64,000 nucleotides of DNA from Fibrobacteria bacterium (GCA_025360005.1 JANYDA010000008.1:1-64000); one strand, 5' to 3'. Shown: positions 17,294 through 26,485, counted from the first letter of the stretch. Notes: generated by a model not told the origin, from the letters alone. Numbers and translations: made by a program.

Positions 17294-18437
17294 ACAGATA
17301 GGACGGCCGCACGATGGGCACGCCTTTACCGCCGCGCGCTTCCTTGCGCTCATAAACTATTTGCCCGGCGATGCCCACGCAACGGGACAGGCCGAACAGG
17401 ACGGTGTAATAGTTCTCGTCCGTCAAGCCGCTGGCGCTGAGCAGGCAACCGGAAACGGCGTCCACATTGGGATAGGGATCGGCGGCCTTGCCTTTCTTTT
17501 TCAGGATCTCGCTGCCCACCTTGCGCAGGGTCACGGCCAGGCGGAAAATCGGATCCTTGGGCGCGATCTTCTCGCCCAGGCCGTATTGCACGGTAGCGCG
17601 CGGGTCTTCCACGCGCAGCACCGCATGGCCGAATCCATAAAGCACGCCGCCCTTGGCCAGTAGGTTCTCCACATAATCGTGGACCATCTTTTCATCGCTG
17701 GGATCCCGGATGTCCTTGCTGATATCCTTGAGGAAGCGCAGGCATTCCTGGTTGGCCATGCCATGCAGCGGTCCCGCCAAGGCGGCCATGGCGCCCACCA
17801 GGGAACCGAACATATCCTCGAGCCCGGAGGCGATGGCCTTGCCCACGAAGGTGGACAGGTTGCCGCCGCCGTGATCGAAATGCAGGATGGCGAATACCTT
17901 CATCAGGTGGGTGAGATCCTTGGAAGCGCCCGGCGCGCCCAGCATGTGCACGAAGTTCTCCACCCAGCCCAGTTCCGGTTGGGAAGGGATGGGATCGCCC
18001 CAGCCCGAACGGATGCGGTAAATGGCCGCCACCGCTTCCGGCAATTGCGCCACCACGTTGAGATAGTCCTTGGCATAGTCGCCGGTTCCCGAGTACATGC
18101 CCATGGCATTGATGGCGGACAGGAACCATTTCATGGGATGGCCCTGTTTGGGCAGGCTGCGCAAATGTTCGATGACGCCGGGATGCAGTTTGGAATGCCC
18201 GATCAGATCCTTCTTGAACGCGGCCAGTTGGGACGCGTCGGGGAGATCGCGCTTGAGCAGAAGATAAATGACTTCTTCCGGTTGCTTCTCGGCCAAATCC
18301 GCGATGGCATAGCCGCCATAGAATAGGCCGGTCATGGGATCGACGTGACTGTTGGGGCAAGTTCCCACCGGGAAGCCGCGCAAACCGGTGTCCAGTAGGT
18401 CTCTGGTGATCTTGAACAATACTTCGCTGTCGGACAT
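17274..18437 (-). CDS. gltA: citrate synthase
   Basis: A 387-residue enzyme that condenses oxaloacetate and acetyl-CoA to citrate in the TCA cycle. The catalytic residues are present: His in PLHGMANQECL (~223-227), His in GFGHAVL (~268) and Asp in PNVDAVSG (~324), plus the later Arg of the citrate site. The N-terminal FPVGTCPNSHVDPMTGLFYGGYAI is closer to the eukaryotic/type-I-like group than to the hexameric E. coli enzyme, because it lacks the long NADH-binding N-terminal domain. It lies 49 bases downstream of icd and the two are probably cotranscribed. Its stop lies inside a tandem hairpin repeat. Confidence 0.95.
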   Translation of the reverse strand: MSDSEVLFKITRDLLDTGLRGFPVGTCPNSHVDPMTGLFYGGYAIADLAEKQPEEVIYLLLKRDLPDASQLAAFKKDLIGHSKLHPGVIEHLRSLPKQGHPMKWFLSAINAMGMYSGTGDYAKDYLNVVAQLPEAVAAIYRIRSGWGDPIPSQPELGWVENFVHMLGAPGASKDLTHLMKVFAILHFDHGGGNLSTFVGKAIASGLEDMFGSLVGAMAALAGPLHGMANQECLRFLKDISKDIRDPSDEKMVHDYVENLLAKGGVLYGFGHAVLRVEDPRATVQYGLGEKIAPKDPIFRLAVTLRKVGSEILKKKGKAADPYPNVDAVSGCLLSASGLTDENYYTVLFGLSRCVGIAGQIVYERKEARGGKGVPIVRPSYLYTGPKR

Positions 18438-18486
18438 CCCTGCTTCCTTCCGGCTTAATTCCCGCTACGTTTCAAAATCGCGATCT

Positions 18487-19743
18487 TCAAACCGCTTCGG
18501 CGATGTACTTGGCGAACTCGGAGCATTTCACTTCCCGCGCCCCTTCCATCTGGCGGGCCAGGTCGTAGGTAACCGTGCCTTTGGAAATGGTCTTGCTCAG
18601 CGCCGCGATGATCCTATCGGCCGCTTCGTCCCAGCCCAGATGCTGGAACATCATGACGCCGGAAAGGATCACGGAACCGGGATTGATCTTGTCCAGTCCC
18701 GCGTACTTGGGCGCGGTGCCGTGGGTGGCTTCGAACACGGCGGCCTTGTCGCCGATATTGGCGCCCGGGGCCAGGCCAAGTCCGCCCACCTGCGCGGCGC
18801 ATGCGTCCGAGAGGTAGTCGCCGTTCAGATTGAGGGTGGCCAGCACGGAATACTCGTCCGGGCGCAGCAGAAGCTGCTGGAACATGGCATCGGCGATGCG
18901 ATCCTGGATCATGACCTTGCCGGCCGGGCGCTTGCCGTTGTGCTTTTCCCACACTTCGGCCTCGGTGATGACTTTGTCGCCGAACTCGGCCTTGGCCACT
19001 TCGTAGCCCCAACGCTGAAAGCCGCCTTCCGTGAACTTCATGATATTGCCCTTATGGACCAAGGTCACGGCAGGAAGGTTCTTCTCGATGGCGTAGCGGA
19101 TGGCGCGCGCTACCAGGCGCTTGGAGCCGAAAGCGGACACGGGTTTGACGCCGATGGCGCTGTCTTCCCGCAGAGTTTTCTTGGGCAGCTTCTGCTTGAT
19201 GAGGGCGATGAGGTCCTTGGCATCCTGCGTGTTGGCGTCGAACTCGATGCCGGAATACACGTCCTCCGTGTTCTCGCGGAAAATGGTCACGTCCAGCTTC
19301 TGCGGTTCCTTCACGGGGGCGGGCACGCCCTGGAACCAGCGTACCGGCCGCACGCAGGCGTATAGATCCAGCTCCTGGCGCAAGGCCACGTTGATGCTGC
19401 GGATGCCGCCGCCCACGGGCGTGGTCAAGGGGCCTTTGATGGCGACCTTGAATTCCTTGATGGCCTGCAGGGTCTCGTCCGGCAGCCATTGATCCTTGCC
19501 GTAAACGCCCAGGGATTTCTCGCCCGCGTAGATTTCCATCCAGGCGATCTTCTTTTTGCCGCCGTAGACCTTCTTCACCGCTTCGTCGAATACGTGCCGG
19601 GAGGCCTTCCAGATATCCGGGCCGGTGCCATCGCCTTCGATGAAAGGGAGGATGGGATGATCCGGGACCTGGATCTTGTTGTCGGCGTCGATTTGGATGC
19701 GTTCGCCCTCTTTGGGCACGGTCACGTGTTTGTATTCAGCCAT
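18487..19743 (-). CDS. icd: NADP-dependent isocitrate dehydrogenase
   Basis: A 418-residue enzyme that oxidatively decarboxylates isocitrate to 2-oxoglutarate with NADPH formation. Substrate and phosphorylation loop: [26 protein letters not shown]. Metal site: [20 protein letters not shown]. The cofactor motif [17 protein letters not shown] contains the Lys-Tyr pair that marks NADP specificity in E. coli-type ICD. The start is ATG 19743, where the protein begins [16 protein letters not shown]; longer open sequence upstream has no similarity. It is followed closely by gltA, forming a TCA pair. A possible transhydrogenase partner is encoded upstream on the same strand. Confidence 0.95.
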   Translation of the reverse strand: MAEYKHVTVPKEGERIQIDADNKIQVPDHPILPFIEGDGTGPDIWKASRHVFDEAVKKVYGGKKKIAWMEIYAGEKSLGVYGKDQWLPDETLQAIKEFKVAIKGPLTTPVGGGIRSINVALRQELDLYACVRPVRWFQGVPAPVKEPQKLDVTIFRENTEDVYSGIEFDANTQDAKDLIALIKQKLPKKTLREDSAIGVKPVSAFGSKRLVARAIRYAIEKNLPAVTLVHKGNIMKFTEGGFQRWGYEVAKAEFGDKVITEAEVWEKHNGKRPAGKVMIQDRIADAMFQQLLLRPDEYSVLATLNLNGDYLSDACAAQVGGLGLAPGANIGDKAAVFEATHGTAPKYAGLDKINPGSVILSGVMMFQHLGWDEAADRIIAALSKTISKGTVTYDLARQMEGAREVKCSEFAKYIAEAV

Positions 19744-20111
19744 GGGATTTTCCGGTCGGTTGTAAGCTTCGGATGAGTCTGATTGTCTTTTGGAAATATA
19801 GTATGCGGGCCGTCCGGGCGGACAGAATCGGGCGGCATTTTTGCGGCCGTCAGGCAGCGCCCGAGGGAAGGACAAGGACCCAGGACGGGGTCGCGCCCTC
19901 CGGGATCAGAGGGGAATTTCGTCGACGATTATAAATAGTCCGCCGGACATTATCGGACAATTCTCCCCGGCCGGGATTTGGCGCCCGGACCACGCGTCCG
20001 GTCACGTCCCAAAAGTACGGTAAGCGCCGCGTGGCCGCGGAACGCGGATACTTTTCCACCCTTCCACCCTTCCGCCCGGTGACGCGGGCCCGGTTTTCCC
20101 GGCAGCGGGCC
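19744..20111. other. intergenic region between the transhydrogenase-like gene and icd
   Basis: About 370 bases with no supported gene. The icd promoter should lie here. A short AT-rich island around 19925-19965 (GATTATAAATAG, GGACATTATCGGACAAT) is the best candidate, but I could not settle on spaced boxes. No RNA gene was recognised. Confidence 0.4.
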
Positions 20112-21590
20112 CTACTCCGGTTTCCACTTGCGGATGCGCATGGATTGCGGAAAGGCCTGGGGCTTGAAAAGGGATTTGTTCACCAACAGGCGCAGGCATT
20201 CCTGGATGCCCTCGGTGATGGATGGATGCGGATGGATTGATTTCATGATATCGGTAACGCCTTTATCCTGATCCATCAGATGGGCTATCACCATGATGGT
20301 GTTGGAAGCCTGCGGGCCGGCGGCGCGCATCCCCAGGATGCGGTCCTGGCCGTCGTCGCTCACCAGGATCTTGACGAAACCGTCCGTGCGGCGCATGGCG
20401 ATGGCGCGGTTGAGGAGCGCGTTGGAATAGTACGCCAGCTGGTAGGGGATGTTGTTCGCCTGGCAAGTGGTCTCGTTGAGCCCAACCGCGGCCACCTCGG
20501 GATTGAAAAACATGATGGTGGACATGTTGCTGTAGCGCAGCGGGTATTTATTGCGCAGGTACATGGCCTTCACGGCGTAACGCCCTTCCATTTCCGCCAC
20601 GTTGTACAAGGCGGAATGCTGGGTCACGTCCCCCACCGCGAAGATGTTCCCCTTTACCCGGCAATCGCCGTCCGTATCCAGGGCCCCGCGGGCATTGATC
20701 TTGATGCCCACGTTCTCCAGGCCCAGCTTGTCCAGGTTGGGGATCCGGCCCACCGAGACCAGGGCCACGTCCACTTCCAACACCATGGATCGGCCGCCTT
20801 CGTAGTCCACCACCACTTCCAGGAAATCGTCATGGTGGATGATCTTGCGCAGGATGGAATTGTGGTGGACTTCCACGCCCCGGGCGGTGAGGTTCGTGTT
20901 CACGAATTCGCTGATGTCCGGATCTTCGCCGGGCAATATGCGATCCTGGCGATCGAGGAGATGCACCTTGGTCTGCTGGTAGTTGGAGAAGATGGTGGCG
21001 TATTCGCAACCCAGCACGCCCGCGCCGATGATGAGGAACCGCTTGGGGAAGGTGGTGAGGTTGAGCACGTCGTCCGAATTGAGCACGCGCTTATGATCGA
21101 CGGCGATGCCGGGGAAGTCCCTGGGCTTGGATCCGGTGGCGATGACAAAGAAATCCGCCTTGACCACCTCCATGGCTCCGTCCTTGTAGGCGATTTGCAC
21201 GCTCTTGGCGTCGAGAAAGGATGCCCAACCGCGCTTGAGTTCGATGCTGCCCGGTCCCTGCCAACGCGGCGGGGTGAAGGTTTCGATTTGGGAGAGGATC
21301 TGGTATTGCTTTTCCTTGGCGGCCTCGATGACGGTGTTGCGCACCAGCGAATAGTCGACGGTGAGTCCGGCGGCCCGGTAGCCCCGATCCACGGCCGCGG
21401 CCCCGGCGTAATCCTTGGACAGCTCCCACAGGGTTTTGGAAGTCATGGCGCCGTGCATGATGCCCGCTCCGCCTATGTTGCCGGCTTCGATCAAGACCAC
21501 GCGCTTTCCGAAATCGAAAGCCCGCATGGCCGCGGCGAATCCTCCCGGGCCCGATCCAATCACGCATACGTCGTACTTGCTGGTTTCCAT
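20112..21590 (-). CDS. pyridine nucleotide transhydrogenase (SthA)-like flavoprotein lacking the redox disulfide
   Basis: A 492-residue flavoprotein of the dihydrolipoamide dehydrogenase/SthA family. An FAD-binding Rossmann fold starts at VIGSGPGGFAAAMRAF (~10-25) and a second NAD(P) fold at FLIIGAGVLGCEYATIF (~185). FAD-contact motif GNIFAVGDVT and C-terminal dimer-interface HPHPSITEG (~449-457) are present. At the position of the redox CxxxxC the protein reads GGAGIMHGAMTSKTLWE, with no cysteine. It therefore cannot be an ordinary disulfide oxidoreductase. Soluble transhydrogenase, which moves hydride between NADPH and NADH, is the best fit given the neighbouring NADP-ICD. The start at ATG 21590 has GGAG five bases upstream. 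Confidence 0.75.
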   Translation of the reverse strand: METSKYDVCVIGSGPGGFAAAMRAFDFGKRVVLIEAGNIGGAGIMHGAMTSKTLWELSKDYAGAAAVDRGYRAAGLTVDYSLVRNTVIEAAKEKQYQILSQIETFTPPRWQGPGSIELKRGWASFLDAKSVQIAYKDGAMEVVKADFFVIATGSKPRDFPGIAVDHKRVLNSDDVLNLTTFPKRFLIIGAGVLGCEYATIFSNYQQTKVHLLDRQDRILPGEDPDISEFVNTNLTARGVEVHHNSILRKIIHHDDFLEVVVDYEGGRSMVLEVDVALVSVGRIPNLDKLGLENVGIKINARGALDTDGDCRVKGNIFAVGDVTQHSALYNVAEMEGRYAVKAMYLRNKYPLRYSNMSTIMFFNPEVAAVGLNETTCQANNIPYQLAYYSNALLNRAIAMRRTDGFVKILVSDDGQDRILGMRAAGPQASNTIMVIAHLMDQDKGVTDIMKSIHPHPSITEGIQECLRLLVNKSLFKPQAFPQSMRIRKWKPE

Positions 21591-21789
21591 TTCCGCTCCG
21601 GATCGATTTTCCCCAAGCATACCTTTTCTGGCCCGCGAATTCCAGTTGCGGGGACGGTTTCGCCGCATGGAAATGCAATGCCGTCCGGCCGCGGCGGCGC
21701 GGAGGGATTGTTATTTTTTGTTCCCGGAACCCAGATGGGCCGCAATGCGGCGGCGAACGGAAAGCCAATCCCAAGGACGAGGAGGAATC

Positions 21790-22074
21790 ATGACGGCGAT
21801 TTTCCCACCCAAGACCAGCATCCTATTCCCCAACCAATGGGCCGTGGACAGTTTCCTGCGGAAGCTGAAGACGCGGCCCGACTGGGAATTCAAGGCTTCC
21901 TCGGACGAACGGCGCGTGCGCGTTAAGCCCAAGGGAAGCGCGGACGGCATCCTCATCGGCCTCAACAAAGGCTTAGCCAGCATCACTTTGGATCTCAACG
22001 GAGAAAAGCTGCCGGCGGGCTCCGATGAAGTCTGGAAAGAGATTTACGAATTCGCCAACCGCTACCGGTGTTGA
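21790..22074 (+). CDS. small conserved-looking protein of unknown function
   Basis: A 94-residue soluble protein beginning MTAIFPPKTSILFPNQWAVD, with alternating short strands and helices (WEFKASSDERRVRVKPKG, DGILIGLNKGLASITLDLNG) and an acidic-aromatic C-terminus. It has no signal or membrane segment. The start at ATG 21790 has an excellent ribosome binding site (GGAGGA, five bases upstream), which is the main reason to call it real. It is encoded divergently from the transhydrogenase-like gene and convergently with queC, two bases from its stop. I do not recognise a family. Confidence 0.6.
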   Translation: MTAIFPPKTSILFPNQWAVDSFLRKLKTRPDWEFKASSDERRVRVKPKGSADGILIGLNKGLASITLDLNGEKLPAGSDEVWKEIYEFANRYRC

Positions 22075-22076
22075 CG

Positions 22077-22856
22077 CTATTGCGCCCGGCGCGCGCGCGC
22101 CAGCAAGGGATCTTCCAGACCCGCCTCCTGGAAACCTTTTTGCCGCAGCAGGCAGGCCGGACATTCTCCGCAGGGCGGGTAGACGCCTTCGTAACAGGTG
22201 TGGCTGTAAGCCAATGATTCCAGGGCGCCCAGTTCCCGGGCCCAATGTACGGACTCGGCCTTGGTCTTGAACATGAGCGGCGCGTGGATGGCGAAGCCTT
22301 TGGCCGGCGCCGCGGGATCCGGCGCTCCCGAATCGATCCAACCCAACCCCTGGCCCAAGGCGCGTTCCAGGCTTTTGAGGGTGGCGTCCCGGCAATCCGG
22401 ATAGCCGCTGTAGTCGGTTTGGCACACGCCCGTGACCAGATGACGGATGCCGCGCGTGAAGGCATAGCTGGCGGCGTAAGTGAGGAAGATGAGATTGCGG
22501 CCGGGCACGAAGGTATTGGGCAGGCCGCCGCCTTCCGGCATGGGTTCGATGGCCATGCCGGGATCGAGCAGGGCATTGCCGCCCAGCTCGCGGAAGAAAT
22601 CCAGCTTGAACACCTTGAGGGGAACGGAAAGGCGTTCGGCGATGGCTTCCGCCGCCGCCATTTCCGAGGCATGCCGCTGCCCGTAGGCGAAGAAAATCGC
22701 TTCCACGGATTTGAAGGCGCGCAAAGCCCAATGCAGGCAGGTGGTGGAATCCTGGCCGCCGGAAAAGACCACCAGGCAAGGCTGTTCCTCCAGCCGGGAC
22801 GTCGCCGCATTGGAGTTTCCCGATCCGTCTTCCCTTGCGCTCTCATTACCCTTCAT
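22077..22856 (-). CDS. queC: 7-cyano-7-deazaguanine synthase
   Basis: A 259-residue enzyme that converts 7-carboxy-7-deazaguanine to preQ0 with ATP and ammonia, on the queuosine tRNA-modification pathway. The PP-loop ATP motif is SGGQDSTTCL (~32-41). Also present are YGQRHASEM, the substrate segment NTFVPGRNLIFL and GVCQTDYSGYPDCR. A C-terminal zinc site reads CYEGVYPPCGECPACLLR. The first ~25 residues are an unconserved polar leader, so the true start could be slightly later. The start overlaps the stop of queE by four bases (ATGA), showing translational coupling. Confidence 0.95.
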   Translation of the reverse strand: MKGNESAREDGSGNSNAATSRLEEQPCLVVFSGGQDSTTCLHWALRAFKSVEAIFFAYGQRHASEMAAAEAIAERLSVPLKVFKLDFFRELGGNALLDPGMAIEPMPEGGGLPNTFVPGRNLIFLTYAASYAFTRGIRHLVTGVCQTDYSGYPDCRDATLKSLERALGQGLGWIDSGAPDPAAPAKGFAIHAPLMFKTKAESVHWARELGALESLAYSHTCYEGVYPPCGECPACLLRQKGFQEAGLEDPLLARARRAQ

Positions 22857-23479
22857 CGCATCCCCATTTCCTTGTGCAGTTGCAGGGATAGTTTCCAGCG
22901 GGGATTATCCATCACGGCCTTGGCCGTCTTATCCCATTCCGCCTTGGTCCCGGCCTTATCGCGCTCGCCGCCGCCCCAGGGCGCCGTACGGATTTCCTTG
23001 GGCTGGAGGAAATAATGCTGGAATTCCGAGTCCCGTTCGTAAAAGGAAAGATCCTGGGATTCAAAGACCAGCTTCAGCTCCTGGGCTCGCTTCAGCACCC
23101 AGGTCCCTTTTTGCGACAGCTTGGGGCTGACGGTCACCCAGTCTACGCCCAAGGTGTCCGCGGAGGTGCCGTTGGTTTCCAGGGTCACGTAATACCCCTG
23201 CATATGCAAGAGCTCGACCAAAGCCCGGAAGCCGCGCGCCTGGAGGGTAGGCTCGCCGCCCGTCAAAACCACGAATCGGCAGGGAAAGGGGGCGATGCGC
23301 GCCAGGATATCCGCCGGCGAGAGCTTTTCCCTGGGGCTGAAATCCGTATCGCAGAAGTCGCAAGCCAGGTTGCAGCCCGTACCGCGGATGAATACGGCCG
23401 CCGTACCCGCATGGAAGCCCTCACCCTGGATGGAGTGGAAGATTTCCGTAATGCGCAGAAGTGGGTTTTCCGTTGCCAT
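22853..23479 (-). CDS. queE: 7-carboxy-7-deazaguanine synthase (radical SAM)
   Basis: About 208 residues. It carries the radical-SAM cluster motif in GTGCNLACDFCDTDFSPRE (CxxxCxxC) and the glycine motif VLTGGEPTLQ. ETNGTSADTL and VSPKLSQKG are substrate or cofactor loops typical of QueE. The enzyme converts 6-carboxy-tetrahydropterin to 7-carboxy-7-deazaguanine. ATG 23479 is preferred because family members start at about MATENPLLRITEIFHSIQGEG; an ATG at 23533 would add 18 unconserved residues. It forms an overlapping pair with queC. queD and queF are not in the window. Confidence 0.94.
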   Translation of the reverse strand: MATENPLLRITEIFHSIQGEGFHAGTAAVFIRGTGCNLACDFCDTDFSPREKLSPADILARIAPFPCRFVVLTGGEPTLQARGFRALVELLHMQGYYVTLETNGTSADTLGVDWVTVSPKLSQKGTWVLKRAQELKLVFESQDLSFYERDSEFQHYFLQPKEIRTAPWGGGERDKAGTKAEWDKTAKAVMDNPRWKLSLQLHKEMGMR

Positions 23480-23604
23480 GGGATCGCCGGAGGCCGCCCA
23501 CCGGACGGCCCGAAGCCCGTTCAACTTTAGCAAGGATGGGCCGGCCCGGGAAGGCCCTTCGCGTTTTTACTTTATGGTTTACCTGAAGGGTGGCGCCGGG
23601 ATCC

Positions 23605-24258
23605 ATGCAAAACGAATCCTTCGAAAAATCCCAAAGGTACCTGATGCAACTGCTGGGGTACTTGGAAGGCATCCACTCCGCCATGGACCGGGATGCCGCC
23701 GAAGCGGGCCCGCCGGGTCCGGCGGGTTTGCCCGCGCGCCTGGGCGCCATCCTCACGGACAGCGGCTACCTGGAAGGCCTTCACCTCAAGGCCCAGGGCT
23801 GCCTGTCTTCGGACCTGCTCGAATTCATCCGCAGCATCGGCTTCGCCTTCGAGATCGAGGCCGGCCCCTTGGGCGCCTTCAAACTTCCCTTTGTCGACAA
23901 TGAACTGGTGATCCAACGCAAGACCTTGAATGATTTCATGGAGAAGGCATGGCTGGTCTATCATGCCGCCTTGCTTTCCGCCTACACCTTGAAGCCGCTG
24001 CGTTTTGAGCGCGTGCCTTCGGCCGACGGACTGGAGGAAGTGGTGCGCGTGCGGGAAGCCGCGCCGGGCAGCCTGGAAGCTCAGACGGGGATCATGGGAT
24101 CGGAAACCGTGCACCACCTGAACAACGCGCTTTCGGGCATCAGCAGTTACGTGAGCTTGATCCTGGAAGAGCGCAAACAGGATACGGATCTGCAGGATAA
24201 ATTGGGGCTGGTGCTGGAAGCGGCAAAGCAGGCGGCGGCGATTTTACCGGGAAGCTGA
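23605..24258 (+). CDS. orphan protein ending in a histidine-kinase-like DHp helix, without an ATPase domain
   Basis: About 217 residues. The first ~150 form a soluble region of unrecognised fold (LMQLLGYLEGIHSAMDRD, FIRSIGFAFEIEAGPLGAF). Near the C-terminus is VHHLNNALSGISSYVSLILEER, with His170 placed as in the H-box of HDFNN-type histidine kinases, followed by a second helix (LGLVLEAAKQAAAIL). That helical pair is what a DHp dimer would look like, but no N, G1 or G2 box follows. It could be a phosphotransfer or decoy protein, or simply a remnant. ATG 23605 is chosen; an in-frame GTG at 23590 is also possible. It is convergent with the next gene. Confidence 0.55.
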   Translation: MQNESFEKSQRYLMQLLGYLEGIHSAMDRDAAEAGPPGPAGLPARLGAILTDSGYLEGLHLKAQGCLSSDLLEFIRSIGFAFEIEAGPLGAFKLPFVDNELVIQRKTLNDFMEKAWLVYHAALLSAYTLKPLRFERVPSADGLEEVVRVREAAPGSLEAQTGIMGSETVHHLNNALSGISSYVSLILEERKQDTDLQDKLGLVLEAAKQAAAILPGS

Positions 24259-24287
24259 CCTCAGGGAGAATGCGGAAAGAATTTTCG

Positions 24288-24305
24288 ATTTTCAATTTGC
24301 AAAAT
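24288..24305. repeat. intergenic 18-bp AT-rich motif, copy 1
   Basis: ATTTTCAATTTGCAAAAT in the 56-base spacer between two convergent genes. The identical 18-mer recurs at 48429-48446, and its exact reverse complement is at 43772-43789. A 17-base match is at 48287-48303. A CT-rich tract (CCCTTCTCC) follows immediately. Confidence 0.75.
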
Positions 24306-24314
24306 CCCTTCTCC

Positions 24315-25037
24315 TCAAAACCCTTTATTCACAACCACCTTCACCCGCATCTCTTCCTTATGATCCCCCGCCAGCCCTATGGCCACGCAGGCTTCCAGGT
24401 TGGAGCCGCGGCCCAGGCCCACCATGACACCCGGTTGCAGATCCATGGCCAGGTTGCCTTCAAAGTCCTTGCTTTGGCTGGAACCGATCAGGCCCAGCTC
24501 CAGGGAGAGGCCGCTGCCGAAGGACAAGGTGGGGTAGAATCCGGTTTCAAAAGCCATCAGGGCGTCGTCGGCGACCAGGGCGTCCATGAAGCCTACCCGC
24601 GCCGCCAAGCGCGCGGAGAGGGGACCGCCATAGCCGAAGCGGTGGTGGCTGGCCAGGGAAAAGCCTTTTCCGGATTTGATATCGGCCGGGACCAGCAGAT
24701 CCGCCTGGAAGGAAGTCTGGCTACGCGGCAGGAATTTCACCCCGAAGACCAGGTACGACACATGGTCATCCACGTTTCCCCAAGCGGTCTTGACGCCGGC
24801 TCCCAGCTCCACCTGGGGGGAGGCCTTGACGGCCACGGCCACGGGAATGAGGAAGACATCCGTACTGCGGGAGTCGATGATGCCGGCGGCGGACAAAGTG
24901 GCGCCTGCGGCGAACATCCCGCGCGGCTCAAGATTATAGGAACTCTCGTGGATGGGATTGAAGGCCTGGCCGGATGGAGGGGCGGCGCATAGGAACGCGG
25001 ATAACGCCGCCAGGGTAACTTTCATGTTACGATGCAT
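24315..25037 (-). CDS. predicted outer-membrane beta-barrel protein
   Basis: A 240-residue protein with a signal peptide (MKVTLAALSAFLCAAPPSGQA). The mature part alternates short amphipathic strands with Gly/Asp turns: FAAGATLSAAGI, FLIPVAVAVKASPQVELGAGVKTAWG, YLVFGVKFLPRSQTSFQADLLVPADI. It ends in VKVVVNKGF, whose C-terminal Phe is the usual outer-membrane signature. About 10-12 strands would fit a small barrel of the transporter/OmpW-like class. ATG 25037 has GGAG five bases upstream and puts MHRN ahead of the signal; an in-frame ATG four codons later is possible. It is convergent with the DHp-like gene. The cargo is unknown. Confidence 0.75.
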   Translation of the reverse strand: MHRNMKVTLAALSAFLCAAPPSGQAFNPIHESSYNLEPRGMFAAGATLSAAGIIDSRSTDVFLIPVAVAVKASPQVELGAGVKTAWGNVDDHVSYLVFGVKFLPRSQTSFQADLLVPADIKSGKGFSLASHHRFGYGGPLSARLAARVGFMDALVADDALMAFETGFYPTLSFGSGLSLELGLIGSSQSKDFEGNLAMDLQPGVMVGLGRGSNLEACVAIGLAGDHKEEMRVKVVVNKGF

Positions 25038-25297
25038 TTCCGCTCCGCATTCTTCTCCCTTGCATCCCTTGGGGGGCTTGCTGCAAAGTATAAGATTTTT
25101 GCGGTCCATTGCGGCCCCGGTTTCTTGTCCGTTACCCGCCTGCCGCGATAATGGAGGCAGGCGCGGCCCGATGGCCCGATGGGGCCGGAAGGGCCGGGCG
25201 GCCCAAGTCCGCCGCCCATGACCGCGTACCATGCGCGGAACCCCATGTTCTGGCTGAGGGAGTTTTAAAGCCCGTCCGCAATGACTATTTTCAACGG

Positions 25298-26485
25298 ATG
25301 CCCACTCCCATGCAGAAGACCAAGCAGAAAAAAAAGGCGCGCGCGCCCAAAAGCAAACCCGCATCCCGCCCCGCAAGCGGCTGGGACGAGGCCTCCATCC
25401 TCAAGGTAGCCCGCAAATCCATCCAGGCCCTGAAGCCGTACGTGCCCGGTAAGTCCATCGAAGAAGTGCGGGCCAAATACCATCCCGGCCAAATCACCAA
25501 GCTGGGTTCCAACGAGAATCCCCTGGGAGCCAGCGGGCAGGTGATCGAAGCTTTGCGCGCGGCCCTGCCCCGCGTCAGCCTGTATCCGGACGGGGCCAGC
25601 CGCGATCTGCGCGGCGCGTTGGCGCAAGCCCACGGCGTCGCCCCGGAACAGGTGGTGGTCGGCAACGGATCGGACGAGGTGCTGCTCATGATCGCGGCCG
25701 CCTTCCTCAATCCGGGGGAAAAAGTGCTGGTCTCGGAGAATACCTTTTCCGAATACGAGTTCTCCGGCCGCGTCATGGACGGTCGCATCGTCAAGATCCC
25801 GCTCAAGGGAAACCGCTACGATCTGGCCGGCTTCCGCGGCAAGCTATCCCCGGCCCCCAAACTGGTTTTCCTGTGCAACCCCAACAATCCCACCGGATCG
25901 TATTTCACGCATGCGGAATTGGCCGCCTTGCTGCGGGCCGCGCCGTCCAAAACCTTGGTGGTGGTGGACGAAGCCTATTGCGAATACGCGGACGCGGCGG
26001 ACTTCCCGCGCAGCTTCGAGCTTCTGCGCAAGCATCCCAACCTCATCGTCACCCGCACCTTCAGCAAGATTTTCGGCATGGCGGGCCTGCGCCTGGGATA
26101 CGGCTTCGCGCATCCCCTGATCATCCGCGAGCTGGCGCGCGTAAAGACGCCTTTCAACGTGAACCTGCTGGTGCAGGCCGCTGCGCTGGCCGCGCTGGCG
26201 GACAAGGATTTCCGGGCCCGCTCCATCGCCAACAACCTGGCGGGCCGGGCCTTTCTGCAAGCCGCCTTCCGGAAGCGCGGATTGGAAGCCATCCCCACCC
26301 AGGCCAATTTCATCTGCTTCCGCACGGAACGTCCGGCCGTGGATTTATGCGAAGACCTGCTCAAGCAGGGCGTGATCATCCGCGCTTTGCGCAGCTTCGG
26401 CCTGGACTATTGGAATCGCGTGACGATAGGGACGCAGGAACAGAATGAGCGGTTTCTGGCGGCGTTGGACGAAGGCCTAGGATAA
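25298..26485 (+). CDS. hisC: histidinol-phosphate aminotransferase (class I/II PLP enzyme)
   Basis: A 395-residue PLP enzyme. Motifs: LGSNENPLGAS (substrate loop), VVGNGSDEVLLMIAAAFLNPGE, FLCNPNNPTGSYFT, VVVDEAYCEYAD and the Schiff-base lysine in TRTFSKIFGMAGLRLGYG (Lys257). Arg near the C-terminus binds substrate phosphate. It catalyses transamination of imidazole-acetol phosphate to histidinol phosphate, and many members also act on aromatic substrates. The first ~30 residues are a Lys-rich low-complexity tail (KTKQKKKARAPKSK). ATG 25298 is chosen; 25310 is an alternative. No other his genes are nearby, so a role with aromatic amino acids is possible. Confidence 0.88.
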   Translation: MPTPMQKTKQKKKARAPKSKPASRPASGWDEASILKVARKSIQALKPYVPGKSIEEVRAKYHPGQITKLGSNENPLGASGQVIEALRAALPRVSLYPDGASRDLRGALAQAHGVAPEQVVVGNGSDEVLLMIAAAFLNPGEKVLVSENTFSEYEFSGRVMDGRIVKIPLKGNRYDLAGFRGKLSPAPKLVFLCNPNNPTGSYFTHAELAALLRAAPSKTLVVVDEAYCEYADAADFPRSFELLRKHPNLIVTRTFSKIFGMAGLRLGYGFAHPLIIRELARVKTPFNVNLLVQAAALAALADKDFRARSIANNLAGRAFLQAAFRKRGLEAIPTQANFICFRTERPAVDLCEDLLKQGVIIRALRSFGLDYWNRVTIGTQEQNERFLAALDEGLG

